Source: Candidatus Methylomicrobium oryzae
Lineage (GTDB): Bacteria > Pseudomonadota > Gammaproteobacteria > Methylococcales > Methylomonadaceae
Assembly (NCBI RefSeq): GCF_016745425.1
Contig: NZ_JAERVK010000009.1
Location: 164,274-228,273, forward strand
Length of the DNA stretch: 64,000 nucleotides
Direction of reading: 5' to 3'
Numbering within the stretch: position 1 is the stretch's first letter; the number at the start of each line of letters is the position of its first letter. The notes under the pieces were generated by a model, which was not told the origin of the DNA, ran no database searches, and saw only the letters and a list, made by a program, of their open reading frames with translations. Of this stretch, positions 27,825 to 40,200 are shown one piece after another. The position numbers and the translations under genes are program-made.

Positions 27825-30800
27825 TTATCCGACAGTCAATAAGTCTTTCGTCAGCAGTTCTTCAAAATCTTTCGAGGAAAGCGGCTTTGAGTAGAGGTAG
27901 CCCTGTACAAAATCGCATTCCGCTGCGACAAGCAGGTCGCGTTGCTCCTCGGTTTCCACCCCCTCTGCTATGACTTTTAACCCCAGTTTATGGGCCATTA
28001 CAATGATGGCTTCCGAAATGGCCATTTCCGACGAGCCGTTTCGAAGATTTCTGATAAACGATTGATCAATCTTTAAATAATCAATCCCGAATTTATTCAG
28101 ATAAGAAAGTGATGAATACCCGGTGCCGAAATCGTCTATGGCGACCTCAATGCCCGCGTCCCGAAATTCCAGCAGGCGATTTTTTACTGTGATGTCTCCG
28201 TCCAACAATAATCCTTCCGTAATTTCAACCACGATCTGTTTAGGATCAACCCCTATTTCATGTAAGTAGGAAACCCAGTCTTTGCCCTTTAACTGTTTAT
28301 GGAACTGGACGGGAGATTTGTTTACACTGATCTGGAACGGTTGACGGGTTTTCCGACTTATTTCCTTTAAGAAATTTGCCGCTTCTTCAAAAATCCACTC
28401 TCCTATTTCAACAATGAGTCCTGTCTCCTCGGCAAACGGGATAAAATCGGCGGGGGTGACAAGACCTCGTACCGGATGGCTCCAGCGAATCAGGGCCTCT
28501 GCCTTATGTATTTTCTGGGTATGGAGGTCTATGATGGGCTGATAGAACAGAGAAAACTGCTTTTCGTCCAGCGCACGCCGCAGGTCGGATGCCAGCTTAA
28601 GCCTTGCCTGCATTTCGCTGGTAAAGTAACTGAACCGATTACGTCCCCCATTCTTGGACACATACATGGCTTGATCGGCGTTTTTGATTAGTTCGTCCGA
28701 GGTTTTTGCGTCGTTGGGGTACAGTGTTATGCCGATGCTTCCCGAAGTAAAAAATAAGTCATTCCCGAGTTTAAGCGGCTCGCTTAAGGACAATAGAATT
28801 TTCTCGGCAATACCTTCCACATGGCTGTGATCGTCCAGATCGGTAAGAAGGACCATAAACTCGTCGCCGCCCAGCCGCGATACCGTATCGGATGAGCGCA
28901 CGCATTTTTCTATGCGTTTGGCTGCTTCGACCAGCACGGTATCTCCCGACTGATGGCCCAAGGTGTCATTAACCTCTTTAAAGCGGTCAAGGTCGATGAA
29001 CAGCACGGCCAAAGAGGCACCCGAACGATGCGCTTTGTTGATCTCCTGCTCCAGTCGGTCTAGAAAAAGCCTGCGATTGGGCAAATCGGTAAGGGCGTCG
29101 TAATTCGCTTGGTGCCAGATAAGGGCTTCATTTTTTTTGATGTGGGTAATATCGGAAAAAAGCGCCACATGCCGGTAAATTTTACCTTCGGGACTCAAAA
29201 GAACATTGATGGTCAACCGTTTGAAGTGGGTTTCGCCATTCTTTTTTCGGTCGCAAATTTCCCCCTGCCAGAAACCATGGGTATTGATCGAATTCCACAT
29301 TTCCTTATAAAAAGCCTTATCGTGCATGCCGGAGCTGAATATTCTCGGGTTTTTGCCTGCGACTTCTTCGGCTGAATAGCCGGTTATTTGAGTGAAGGCG
29401 GAGTTGACGGCGATGATGCGGTTTTCTTCGTCGGTAATCAGCATGCCTTCGCTGCTGTTATCGTAGATAGAGGCTGCCAGGTTAAGCTTTTCATCAATCT
29501 CGCGCTCACCCGTAATGTCCCGGGCGAGCCCGATAGTGCCCAAAACACGCTCCTGATCGTCGATGACGGGCGATTTAAAGGTTTCTACCCAATGCTCATG
29601 GCCGTCAGTCAAGATTTTTTCGGCCAATTTTTTTCGCTGCCGAGTTCGTATGACTTCATCATCAACCGCCCGGTAATGCTCTGCGAGTTCTTGCGGCCAA
29701 AAATCGAAATCGGTTTTACCGTTCAAATCTTCAAGACAGGTCAGGCCTGTATTTTTGATAAAAACCTTATTCGCTTGAATATAACGACCCTGGGTGTCTT
29801 TCATCCATGCGAGAAACGGCAAATTGTCGTACATAGCCCTCAGGGTGGCTTCGGATTGGATAATGCGCTGTTCTGCCGTTTTTAATTGAGTGATATCCGT
29901 GACCAATACAAAAAAACCGCTCACCTGTTCCTCTTCTATAATGTCCGGTAAGTAAGAGGTTTGCGTATGTCGCTGGCGGCCCGAAGCATCGGTAATAATG
30001 CGTTCGAATAGTTGCGTTTCTCCCTTCAATACCGCCTGAATATAGGGCTGGTTCAGCCTGTAAAGCTTCTCGCCGAGGACTTCGCGAATATGCTTGCCCC
30101 GCAATTGTTCCGGCGGAATCCCAAACCATTCCTGGTAGGCCTGATTACCGAATTTATTGGTGAGATCGCGGTTCCAGTACCCAATCATGGCCGGCATGTG
30201 ATTAAGCACCGATTGAAGAATCATTTGTCCTTCAAGAATTTCGGCATCCCTTGCAAGCAGTAGGCTCTCGGCTTGCTTTCTTGCGGAAATATCTTCGACT
30301 TGGCCAATGAAATAGAGAGGAATTCCCTCGTCGTCTTCCTCTAACGAGAGGCTGACTTGCACCCAGACAGGGCTACCGTTTTTATGCAGGTAGCGCTTTT
30401 CATAGACAACGGATTTTTCGCCGTTTAAGAGCCGTTCAAAGTTTTCCTTGCTGATATTTCGATCCTCGGGATGGGTTAGATCGCTGATCAATAGGTTTTC
30501 AAGTTCCTCTTTCTGAAAACCTACAATTTCCCTCATAGCGCGATTCGATTGAAGGATGTGCCCGTCTAAAGTGGCGATGTGCATCCCGGTCGGGGCATTT
30601 TCCAGAATGTTACTGAATAACGACCGAGCTTTGTTCCCGCTAAATTTCGCAAGCATTAATTTCCAAACGATAACGGACACTGCTATGCCGTTCAGAGTAA
30701 AAATACCTAAACCTATCCAGTCCAGCGAGTCGTTGACAAATTGCTGTCCGTCAGGCTGACGCCATAAAGTGACGAACAGGCCGGACAGCAGGGTGGCTAA

Positions 30801-30983
30801 AAGTCCTCCCCCTAATCCGCCGATTAAAGCCGAGAAAAAAACTGCAGGAAAAAAAGTAATATAAGTAAGGCGTAATCCCAGATCGCTTAACAGTTCCGTA
30901 CGCAAAAATGCAGAGAATGCCACTAATAGGAATGAAATGACGAGCGACGAAATCGCGGAAAACTTAATTTGATTCTTTAACAC
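27825..30983 (-). CDS. Membrane PAS-GGDEF-EAL cyclic-di-GMP protein
   Basis: A 1052-residue signalling protein. Residues about 10-110 form four hydrophobic helices (DUF4118/MASE-like sensor). Four PAS domains follow (about 120-235, 250-370, 375-495, 500-620), most with PAC-type tails such as VEDISARKQAE and VTDITQLKTAE. The GGDEF domain (about 625-790) keeps GGDEF at 705-709 and the RxxD inhibitory site at 696-699. The EAL domain (about 800-1045) keeps EAL at 829-831 and DDFGTGYSSL at 950-959. Both catalytic signatures are intact, so it may make or degrade c-di-GMP depending on PAS input. It diverges from a second GGDEF gene across 923 bases. Confidence 0.93.
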   Translation of the reverse strand: MLKNQIKFSAISSLVISFLLVAFSAFLRTELLSDLGLRLTYITFFPAVFFSALIGGLGGGLLATLLSGLFVTLWRQPDGQQFVNDSLDWIGLGIFTLNGIAVSVIVWKLMLAKFSGNKARSLFSNILENAPTGMHIATLDGHILQSNRAMREIVGFQKEELENLLISDLTHPEDRNISKENFERLLNGEKSVVYEKRYLHKNGSPVWVQVSLSLEEDDEGIPLYFIGQVEDISARKQAESLLLARDAEILEGQMILQSVLNHMPAMIGYWNRDLTNKFGNQAYQEWFGIPPEQLRGKHIREVLGEKLYRLNQPYIQAVLKGETQLFERIITDASGRQRHTQTSYLPDIIEEEQVSGFFVLVTDITQLKTAEQRIIQSEATLRAMYDNLPFLAWMKDTQGRYIQANKVFIKNTGLTCLEDLNGKTDFDFWPQELAEHYRAVDDEVIRTRQRKKLAEKILTDGHEHWVETFKSPVIDDQERVLGTIGLARDITGEREIDEKLNLAASIYDNSSEGMLITDEENRIIAVNSAFTQITGYSAEEVAGKNPRIFSSGMHDKAFYKEMWNSINTHGFWQGEICDRKKNGETHFKRLTINVLLSPEGKIYRHVALFSDITHIKKNEALIWHQANYDALTDLPNRRLFLDRLEQEINKAHRSGASLAVLFIDLDRFKEVNDTLGHQSGDTVLVEAAKRIEKCVRSSDTVSRLGGDEFMVLLTDLDDHSHVEGIAEKILLSLSEPLKLGNDLFFTSGSIGITLYPNDAKTSDELIKNADQAMYVSKNGGRNRFSYFTSEMQARLKLASDLRRALDEKQFSLFYQPIIDLHTQKIHKAEALIRWSHPVRGLVTPADFIPFAEETGLIVEIGEWIFEEAANFLKEISRKTRQPFQISVNKSPVQFHKQLKGKDWVSYLHEIGVDPKQIVVEITEGLLLDGDITVKNRLLEFRDAGIEVAIDDFGTGYSSLSYLNKFGIDYLKIDQSFIRNLRNGSSEMAISEAIIVMAHKLGLKVIAEGVETEEQRDLLVAAECDFVQGYLYSKPLSSKDFEELLTKDLLTVG

Positions 30984-31906
30984 TAACCGCCACGCTTACA
31001 GGGATTTTTTAAATACCAAGGGAAAAAACATCTATTTACCGGACAACTTATCGATATGAAACACGTTAAAAGCCGTCAAATTAAAATTCATGCAGTTAAG
31101 GAAGCCCTAACAAAAAATAAACCGGGTCTCTCATTCAATAACAGCAAAAAATTATTATCGAATGAACACGATGCCATGTTTTTCGGATGCGTCGCTCCCG
31201 TTCTATGTTGAAAGGGCTTTATCTTCGAACTGAATTGCCAGTCGGAGCAGTCAGTAACAGTGATCTAAACGGCTGCTATAATGTAATTAAGTATACGCAT
31301 TTTTATTACAATGTGTAGGGTTTTGATGTGCGATAACCAGTTCACTACCGACAATTTTTGAGGCTCCAAATAATTGGAGAACAATCAAGCGGCTGTTCTT
31401 TATATTGGTTTGTTTTAATTAACCAATAAAACAATTGTTTACCTCGAATTTGTAAAAGATTTGCAATAGGCCAGACAGTCAAGATGAATGCGGGTTGGGT
31501 AGGGCACAGCCGTTGATGAGTAAGAGAGCTTGATAGTCAAACAGGGAGTAAACTTTGCGGTAGATGGAGCTTTTGGGAACTGGTAAATTATCAGCCGGCT
31601 TGAATTATATGGTGTGGGTATTGCTACAGAGAAAGAGTTAGTTAATTACTTCGATAGTAACACAAGGGTAATCTATTGGCGTCAGACCTCAACTTGTTTA
31701 ACCTGACTCTCGGATGCGGTTCTCATTGCTAAAAAAATTTCAGCAACTGTATTATCTAACGTTGCTAATAAGGTTTTAAAAAACTTTTATTAACTCTAGC
31801 TCAAGCATGCTTGAATCAGCGGATTTATTGGAAAAAATGAAATGTTAATACGAGTATCTGGAATCGAATACGGTAGACATTTTATCATCGGTAGACAGAG
31901 GACTAA
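30984..31906. other. AT-rich 923-bp divergent region between two c-di-GMP genes
   Basis: No open frame of note. The stretch is clearly AT-richer than the flanking genes and must hold the promoters of both divergent genes. I looked for a GEMM-type c-di-GMP riboswitch and saw none. Nothing else was recognised. Confidence 0.5.
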
Positions 31907-33484
31907 ATGAAGTTCTTCACAAAATCAGCAGATAAAAATAATGACGTCGGAACAGATAAATGGAAAACCAAATATTTAGATCTGCTGGATGCGCATGAGC
32001 GACTGGAAAAAGCTTATAAAGAAGAACAGGAAATACTAAGCAAAGTTATCATTCGCCTTTCCATTGTGAGTTCCGAAGTTGACGCCCAACTCGAACCCTA
32101 CCTGCAGCGTATCCGCGATCATTTAAAGAATGGCATAGACAATCGTCAACTTAAGGCGGATCTTGAAAGCCTTACAAAAATTATCTATCAGCTTAAAGAT
32201 TCGTCCTCGAAAGGATCTATAAAGGCTGCTGATGCGAACCTTTTGTTCGAGTTTTTATTGCAGCGTTATACGTCGAGCCGGCAGCAAAAAGAATTAAAGG
32301 AACTGAAAGAGAGCGGTCAGCCTTTAGCGGAGCCTCGGCGATTATTTGCGGTTATTGCCAGGATTATCGAGAGCGATCCGGCGGATGTAAAAATTGCTCA
32401 GCAACACGGTGAGAATGAGTCTTCAGCTCGACATTCTATCGATACTTCTTTTGTCAGTGCGCAATTACTGAAACTCCTGGAAAGAATAAAGGTTCCGGAA
32501 GCATTCGAACAAAAGGTGCAAAACGTAAAACAGCAATTAAAAGCAGGGGAGATCTCTCATTCGCTCGAATCGATACTGGATAGCATTATTTCGCTTTTGA
32601 TCGAAATTAATACCGACAATCAACCGAAGAAAGAGGAGATTGATAAATTCCTGGCGCAAATAACCGAACAACTTGCGGCGCTGAGCTCGGTTGTTACCGA
32701 TTCTAATCAGACATTCAAGGATGTCGGTTTAAATAGAATCAAATTCGATCAGTCGGTTTCCGAGCAAATGAGCGACCTGCAATACCGATCGCTGCAGGCG
32801 ACTCAGCTGGAGTCCTTACAAAAATCCATTTCTTCCCATATCGATAAAATCACCCGGGAAATTCAGGAAAATAAAAAAAAGGAAGCGATCGAACTCGAAA
32901 GGTTTCAACTTCATATGGAAAAGCTGAATCAAAAAATCCAAGCGATGGAAACGGAAACCGGTGAGCTTAAATCCAAGCTAGTCGTTGCTAATTCACGAGC
33001 GTTTAGCGATGCTTTAACAGGGCTGCCGAATCGTTTAGCTTATGACAATCGGTTAAAGTACGAAATAGCCCATTGGCAACGTTATCACACACCGCTGTGC
33101 CTGCTTATATGGGATATCGATTTTTTTAAAAAAATCAATGACAATTTCGGGCATCAATTAGGGGACGCCGTGTTGAAGCATGTGGGTCGACTGTTTTCGG
33201 AAAATATCCGTAAAACGGATTTTGTGGCCCGGCTTGGAGGAGAAGAATTTGTCGTGCTGATGCCGAATACCAGGCAACTCTCGGCTTTTCAAAAGGCAGA
33301 AAACTTACGCGATATTATTGAAAAACATCAGCTGGACCTAAACGGTACGGCCCATTGTATTACTGTCTCTTGCGGAATTGCCCAATTAATGAAAGGCGAT
33401 ACTTATGAACTGATTTTTGAGCGGGCTGATCGGGCTTTGTATCAAGCGAAAAAACGCGGGCGTAACCGTTGCTGTATGGGGTAG
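31907..33484 (+). CDS. Diguanylate cyclase with long helical N-terminus
   Basis: A 525-residue soluble protein. Residues 1-365 are almost wholly helical and charged, with long coiled-coil heptads (about 295-365), and no membrane segment. The C-terminal GGDEF domain (about 365-525) has GGEEF at 444-448 and the RxxD product-inhibition site (RKTD) five residues before it, so it should synthesise c-di-GMP from two GTP with feedback control. The start pattern KWKTKYLDLLDAHERLEKAY followed by QEILSKVIIRLSIV resembles a recurring gammaproteobacterial DGC subfamily of unknown input. It diverges from the PAS-GGDEF-EAL gene. Confidence 0.92.
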   Translation: MKFFTKSADKNNDVGTDKWKTKYLDLLDAHERLEKAYKEEQEILSKVIIRLSIVSSEVDAQLEPYLQRIRDHLKNGIDNRQLKADLESLTKIIYQLKDSSSKGSIKAADANLLFEFLLQRYTSSRQQKELKELKESGQPLAEPRRLFAVIARIIESDPADVKIAQQHGENESSARHSIDTSFVSAQLLKLLERIKVPEAFEQKVQNVKQQLKAGEISHSLESILDSIISLLIEINTDNQPKKEEIDKFLAQITEQLAALSSVVTDSNQTFKDVGLNRIKFDQSVSEQMSDLQYRSLQATQLESLQKSISSHIDKITREIQENKKKEAIELERFQLHMEKLNQKIQAMETETGELKSKLVVANSRAFSDALTGLPNRLAYDNRLKYEIAHWQRYHTPLCLLIWDIDFFKKINDNFGHQLGDAVLKHVGRLFSENIRKTDFVARLGGEEFVVLMPNTRQLSAFQKAENLRDIIEKHQLDLNGTAHCITVSCGIAQLMKGDTYELIFERADRALYQAKKRGRNRCCMG

Positions 33485-33868
33485 CGAAAAATTACGGCAA
33501 TTTTTAAATCCAATTGAATGGGCAGGGTACACGCATCAAATTCGGAGAACCGTGATAAATGGAAATTTATCTAGAGGGTTCCGGATTGAAACAGGAGGGC
33601 AAATTTTAGAAATGCCTGTGGCCGATGCCTTGAAGTGGCATCGATAAATAATAACTGGAGTTGCTTAATCCCGTACGCATATCAGAAATAAAGCTATGGC
33701 TTGGGTTCTTTAATTAAGGGATATGCGTGCTGACTTGGGAGTCCAAGGCAGGATTGAGTACAGATGCGATGCTCATCCGAAGTTAATTGAGTTGCTGAAA
33801 GCTACCGTAAATCTTACTGCTGTTATTAGCGAATGTTACTGTATTTCAGTGTACTTCGTTGGGCATAA
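33485..33868. other. Intergenic, weak inverted repeat only
   Basis: No gene seen. ACGCATATC at 33675-33683 is repeated inverted at 33720-33728 with a 36-base loop; its role is unknown. The frame at 33417-33647 is a shadow of the cyclase 3' end. Confidence 0.45.
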
Positions 33869-33903
33869 AAAAACCCGCTAAGCTATATAACTTAGCGGGT
33901 TTT
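33869..33903 (-). terminator. Terminator of tRNA-Leu
   Basis: AAAACCCGCTAAG at 33870-33882 pairs with 33891-33903 around an 8-base loop. Read on the minus strand it is followed by a run of T and lies 33 bases past the tRNA 3' end. Confidence 0.85.
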
Positions 33904-33935
33904 TGTACTTTGCTGGTTCTCTTAGAACCTAAATT

Positions 33936-34022
33936 TGGTGCCGAGGAGAGGACTTGAACCTCCACGGAGTTTCCCCCACTAGCACCTGAAGCTAGCGTGT
34001 CTACCAATTTCACCACCTCGGC
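33936..34022 (-). tRNA. leuT(CAG): tRNA-Leu (anticodon CAG)
   Basis: On the minus strand an 87-base cloverleaf: acceptor GCCGAGG pairs with CCTCGGC before an encoded CCA end. The D arm contains GAAATTGGTAGACAC, the anticodon arm is CTAGC-TTCAGGT-GCTAG giving anticodon CAG, a class II variable arm GTGGGGGAAACTCCGT follows, and the T loop is GTTCAAGTC. The long variable arm is diagnostic of leucine/serine tRNAs. It reads CUG codons. A perfect promoter and a terminator flank it, so it is a single-gene transcript. Confidence 0.96.
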
Positions 34023-34054
34023 TAGGCGATGTTTCATCTCAGTTGATTCGGCAT

Positions 34055-34083
34055 ATTATAAGGATCGATTTTGACCTTGTCAA
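34055..34083 (-). promoter_or_regulatory. Consensus sigma-70 promoter of tRNA-Leu
   Basis: On the minus strand TTGACA (34083-34078) and TATAAT (34060-34055) are both perfect and separated by exactly 17 bases, 33 bases before the tRNA 5' end. Confidence 0.85.
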
Positions 34084-34294
34084 ACATTTTGCAAGTTTTT
34101 TTATCGTCCATTGTCGAATGTGCTTCGGATGCCAATGGTCCAGAGGGAATTTTTATTTCCGATGATTGACATTTTCAAATTCTGCGCCTGGAAACGTGTA
34201 TTATAATCATATTAAATCCCGGGATTTTGCGACGCAGTAAAATCCTGCGGATAAACATCTAAAATATCATTCCCATCCATTCTAGCCATCCTCA

Positions 34295-36553
34295 ATGCCG
34301 CCCAAGTCAAAAAAAGTCGTTGACTTCAATTTATCCGAAGACCCTTACGCCGCGCGCGAAGCCGAAAAATATACGCGTCCGATTCCCAGCCGCGAGTTGA
34401 TTCTTGAATACATCGAACATATCGGTAAACCGCTCAAGCGTGCGGAAATTGCCGAAGCCTTCGCGCTGGATGATGATGAACAATTGGAAGCTTTACGGCG
34501 GCGTCTTCGAGCTATGGAACGAGACGGGCAGTTATTGTTCAACCGCGAGCAGAAATATTGCCTGGTCAATAATAAAGATTTGATCGTCGGCCGGATTCTC
34601 GGCCATCCCGACGGCTATGGCTTTCTGCGCCCGGACGACGGTTCGGATGACCTCTACTTGTCGCCGCGCGAAATGAACGCGCTCTTGCACAACGACCGCG
34701 CGATGGTGCGCGTTTCCAGCATCGACAAGAAGGGACGCAGGGAGGGCGCGGTAGTCGAGATTCTGGAGCGGAACACGCATCAGGTCGTCGGCCGCTTCAT
34801 GAAGGACAGTTTCAATTACGTCGTGCCCGACAATAAAAACATCGCGCAAAACGTATTGATTGCGCCGGGAGAGACGGGCAAGGCGAAACAAGGCCAGATC
34901 GTGGTTGTCGATATCGTCGAGCAGCCGACCAAACTACGGCAACCGATCGGGCGCGTGGTCGAGGTGCTTGGCGATCATCTCGCGCCGGGCATGGAAATCG
35001 AGATGGCGATCCGTTCGTATGAATTGCCTTTTCAATGGCCGGAGGCGCTGCTCGAAGAAATCAAATCGTTCAGCGAGGAAGTGCCGGAGGAGGCGAAGGC
35101 TAATCGCGTCGATTTGCGCGATACGCCGCTGGTCACGATCGATGGCGAGGACGCGCGCGACTTCGACGATGCGGTGTTTTGCAAAAAGACCGCCAAAGGC
35201 TGGAAGCTTTTGGTCGCGATCGCGGATGTCTCACACTACGTTCAGGTGAATGCCGCGCTCGACCAGGAGGCGAAAAACCGCAGCACTTCGGTCTATTTCC
35301 CGGAAAAGGTCATTCCGATGCTGCCGGAGATCCTGTCCAACGGCCTTTGCTCGCTCAATCCGCATGTCGACCGCCTGTGCATGGTCTGCGAGCTTTTGAT
35401 CGATTCCCAGGGACATATCTTGCGGTCGAGCTTTTTCGAGGGTGTGATGCGCTCGCATGCGCGGCTGACCTATACCGAAGTCGCGAAGATGCTGGTCGAC
35501 CATGACAAAACGCTCGCCAAGAAATACAAGGATTTGCTGCCGCATCTGGAAGAGTTGTATGCGCTGTACCGGGTGATGCGCCTCAGCCGCGAACAGCGCG
35601 GCGCGATGGATTTCGATACCCAGGAAACCCGGATCATTTTCGGCAAGGACCGCAAAATCGACCGGATCGTGCCGCTGGTGCGCAACGATGCGCATAAACT
35701 GATCGAGGAATTCATGATTGCGGCGAACATGGCGGCCGCGCGCTTTTTGAACAAGAAAAAAATCCCCAAACTGCTGCGCATCCACGAAGGCCCCAGCGCG
35801 GACAAACTGCTGGGGCTGCAGTCGTTTCTCGGCGAACTCGGCCTGAGGCTGGGCGGCGGCTTCAAGCCGACGCCGCTCGATTACATGCATCTGACGCAGT
35901 CGATCAAGGGAAGGCCCGACGCGCATCTGATCCAGACCGTGCTGCTGCGCTCGATGTCGCAAGCCGTTTACAGCCCGGACATGAAAGGCCATTTCGGCCT
36001 GGCGCTCGACGAATACGCACATTTCACTTCGCCGATCCGCCGCTATCCCGACCTGCTCGTGCATCGCGGCATCCGCCATGCGCTGCAGGGCAAGAAGCCG
36101 GAAAGCTTCATCTACAGCCATTCCGACATGGTGCTGCTCGGCGAGCATTGTTCCGCGAACGAAAGGCGCGCCGACGACGCGACCCGCGACGTGGTGCTCT
36201 GGCTCAAATGCGAATACATGATGGACAAGATCGGCGAGGAGTTTGCCGGATTGATTTCGGCGGTCACGTCCTTCGGTTTTTTCGTCGAGCTCGACGAGAT
36301 TTATGTCGAAGGGCTGGTGCATATCAGCAATCTGGGCCAGGACTATTTCCATTTCGATCCGGTCAGCCACCAGCTGCGCGGCGAACGCACCAATACCGTG
36401 TTCCGGTTGGGCGACAGCGTCAGGGTTCAGGTGGTGCGCGTGGATCTGGACGAGAAGAAGATCGACTTCGAGCTGATCAGCAAGCGAGGGGCTGTAGCGA
36501 AGTCCAGGAAGCGAAGCAAGGACAAGAACGCGAAAAGAAAAAGAAAGAAATGA
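34295..36553 (+). CDS. rnr: Ribonuclease R
   Basis: A 752-residue processive 3'-5' exoribonuclease. Order: N-terminal helix-turn-helix (about 25-85), cold-shock OB domains (about 85-240), RNB catalytic domain (about 265-590) with DTPLVTIDGEDARDFDDAVF holding the metal-binding aspartates, and a C-terminal S1 domain (about 645-725, SFGFFVELDEIYVEGLVHIS), ending in a very basic tail KSRKRSKDKNAKRKRKK typical of RNase R, which helps unwind structured RNA. It is slightly shorter than the E. coli enzyme (813). The usual downstream neighbour rlmB is absent; amiC converges 36 bases later. Confidence 0.95.
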   Translation: MPPKSKKVVDFNLSEDPYAAREAEKYTRPIPSRELILEYIEHIGKPLKRAEIAEAFALDDDEQLEALRRRLRAMERDGQLLFNREQKYCLVNNKDLIVGRILGHPDGYGFLRPDDGSDDLYLSPREMNALLHNDRAMVRVSSIDKKGRREGAVVEILERNTHQVVGRFMKDSFNYVVPDNKNIAQNVLIAPGETGKAKQGQIVVVDIVEQPTKLRQPIGRVVEVLGDHLAPGMEIEMAIRSYELPFQWPEALLEEIKSFSEEVPEEAKANRVDLRDTPLVTIDGEDARDFDDAVFCKKTAKGWKLLVAIADVSHYVQVNAALDQEAKNRSTSVYFPEKVIPMLPEILSNGLCSLNPHVDRLCMVCELLIDSQGHILRSSFFEGVMRSHARLTYTEVAKMLVDHDKTLAKKYKDLLPHLEELYALYRVMRLSREQRGAMDFDTQETRIIFGKDRKIDRIVPLVRNDAHKLIEEFMIAANMAAARFLNKKKIPKLLRIHEGPSADKLLGLQSFLGELGLRLGGGFKPTPLDYMHLTQSIKGRPDAHLIQTVLLRSMSQAVYSPDMKGHFGLALDEYAHFTSPIRRYPDLLVHRGIRHALQGKKPESFIYSHSDMVLLGEHCSANERRADDATRDVVLWLKCEYMMDKIGEEFAGLISAVTSFGFFVELDEIYVEGLVHISNLGQDYFHFDPVSHQLRGERTNTVFRLGDSVRVQVVRVDLDEKKIDFELISKRGAVAKSRKRSKDKNAKRKRKK

Positions 36554-36589
36554 CCAGCCGGCCGGCAGGCCGGGTTTGAGGCTGCCTAC

Positions 36590-37852
36590 CTACAGGCCTG
36601 CCACGCGGGTATCGTTTGGGGTATATTGCTTGAAATAATTGCGGATGCCGTTGAAAATCGCCAGTGCGATTTTGGACTGATGTTCGGTATTGTTCAGTTT
36701 GCGTTCTTCGCCGGGGTTCGAGATGAAGGCCGTTTCGACCAGGATCGACGGAATGTCCGGCGATTTCAGGACCAGAAAGCCGGCCTTTTGTACGGTCGAA
36801 AAATGCAGCTCACCGATGTTCTGAAAACTTTTCAGCACCTGGCCGGCGACATTGTTGCTGGCCTCCAAGGTGGCGGTTTGCGATAAATCCAGCAGCACCG
36901 AAGCCAGTACTTCTTCCTTGTCGTCGAGACGAACCCCGCCGACCAGATCGGCCGCGTTTTCGCTATCGGCAAGCCAGCGCGCCGCTTCGCTCGAAGCGCC
37001 GCTGTTCGATAATGTGAATACCGATGCGCCTTTTACGTCGGATTTCTGGTAGGCGTCCGCATGCACCGAGACGAAAAGGTCGGCATTTGCGGCGCGGGCG
37101 ATTTCCATGCGTTTTCTGAGGTCGACGTAATAGTCGCTTTTGCGCACCAATACGGCGCGCATCCCGCGCTGTCCGTTGATCAACGACGCCAGTTTTTTCG
37201 CGATGGCCAGCACCACGCGTTTTTCTTCGGTTCCTGCCGGCCCGTGGGCTCCCGGATCTTCACCGCCGTGCCCGGCATCGATTGCTACCACGATGTTTCT
37301 ACCGGATCGTCCGGTGGAGGCCGCTTCCTTGGCCGATTTGGCCGGGTTGCCGTCGGAGGCCCGCTTGGCGGCTTTCTGCGGCGCTTGCGCTTTCGCTTCG
37401 GGTTTGGCGGCCTGGGCCATAGGTTTTTCGGAAGCGATAGGGCTGTCCGGAAGCGGTCCTTTGTCTGTCAGATCGACGACCAGGCGATGGCCGTACATCT
37501 TGTTCGGATTCAGCGTGAAGCTTTCATAATCGATCTGCCTTTTCAGCTCGGCGACGATTCTTAGCGTCTTCTGTTTCTGGTCCGTGCGAATACGGGAAAA
37601 AAATGGATGCGAGGCCGGCGGCTGGGACAGTTTTCCCTTCAGGCGGGCATTTTGAATATCGATCACCAGACGGTCGGGGCGTTCGGTTAGCGAAATGGAA
37701 TGGGAGGGAATGGCGGACACGTCGATCATCATCCGGCTTTGTTTGGCCGAACTCCAAAAATGGAGCGAATTGACACTCACCTGTGCAGCGAAAGCCAAGC
37801 TTGAGAAAAGTTGTAACGTCAGCAAAAAGAATAATTTAGCGAAATGTCTCAT
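36590..37852 (-). CDS. amiC: N-acetylmuramoyl-L-alanine amidase with AMIN domain
   Basis: A 420-residue periplasmic enzyme that cuts the amide bond between muramic acid and the stem peptide during cell separation. Signal peptide ends near AFA (residue 22); the AMIN targeting domain spans about 25-130; a Pro/Ala/Lys linker follows; the amidase_3 domain runs from about 190 to 410 with zinc ligands in AIDAGHGGEDPG and VSVHADAY and the catalytic Glu in LVETAFISNPGEE. AmiB/AmiC cannot be separated by sequence alone; no LysM domain is present, so AmiC-like is used. It converges on rnr. Confidence 0.9.
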   Translation of the reverse strand: MRHFAKLFFLLTLQLFSSLAFAAQVSVNSLHFWSSAKQSRMMIDVSAIPSHSISLTERPDRLVIDIQNARLKGKLSQPPASHPFFSRIRTDQKQKTLRIVAELKRQIDYESFTLNPNKMYGHRLVVDLTDKGPLPDSPIASEKPMAQAAKPEAKAQAPQKAAKRASDGNPAKSAKEAASTGRSGRNIVVAIDAGHGGEDPGAHGPAGTEEKRVVLAIAKKLASLINGQRGMRAVLVRKSDYYVDLRKRMEIARAANADLFVSVHADAYQKSDVKGASVFTLSNSGASSEAARWLADSENAADLVGGVRLDDKEEVLASVLLDLSQTATLEASNNVAGQVLKSFQNIGELHFSTVQKAGFLVLKSPDIPSILVETAFISNPGEERKLNNTEHQSKIALAIFNGIRNYFKQYTPNDTRVAGL

Positions 37853-38054
37853 GGCCGCCGCTCAAAAAACGATAATTTCGTTTAAATTATAACAATATGT
37901 AATTGTTTTTACATCGATGTATGTAAAATTTTTGAGGTGTGCGGCAAGCGGAAAGGGATCCGGCGGCAGAAGTTGGGAATTTCGGAAAACGGCAATGGCC
38001 GGGGATGTGGTTAACTAAACGGAATTGGCCTGAACGAGGAGGTCTGCGCGCATG

Positions 38055-38079
38055 AAAAAGGCGCCTGAAGCGCCTTTTT
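38055..38079 (-). terminator. Terminator after glgX
   Basis: AAAAAGGCGC at 38055-38064 pairs perfectly with GCGCCTTTTT at 38070-38079 around a 5-base loop, 19 bases past the glgX stop. The symmetric A/T tails would let it act on both strands. Confidence 0.85.
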
Positions 38080-38097
38080 GAACCGTTCCGGAAGAAA

Positions 38098-40200
<2,103 letters not shown>

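Noticed and set aside
30984..31906. c-di-GMP (GEMM) riboswitch or group II intron scrap
   Set aside because: A few bases recall these, but no conserved core or pairing could be assembled.
33846..34037. 63-codon frame on the minus strand over the tRNA
   Set aside because: It translates tRNA-Leu and its terminator; the LAEVVKLVDTLASGA peptide is a common artefact of tRNA genes.
36564..36602. GGCAGGCC / GGCCTGCC hairpin between rnr and amiC as terminator
   Set aside because: Eight pairs with a 23-base loop and no T-tract; too weak to call.
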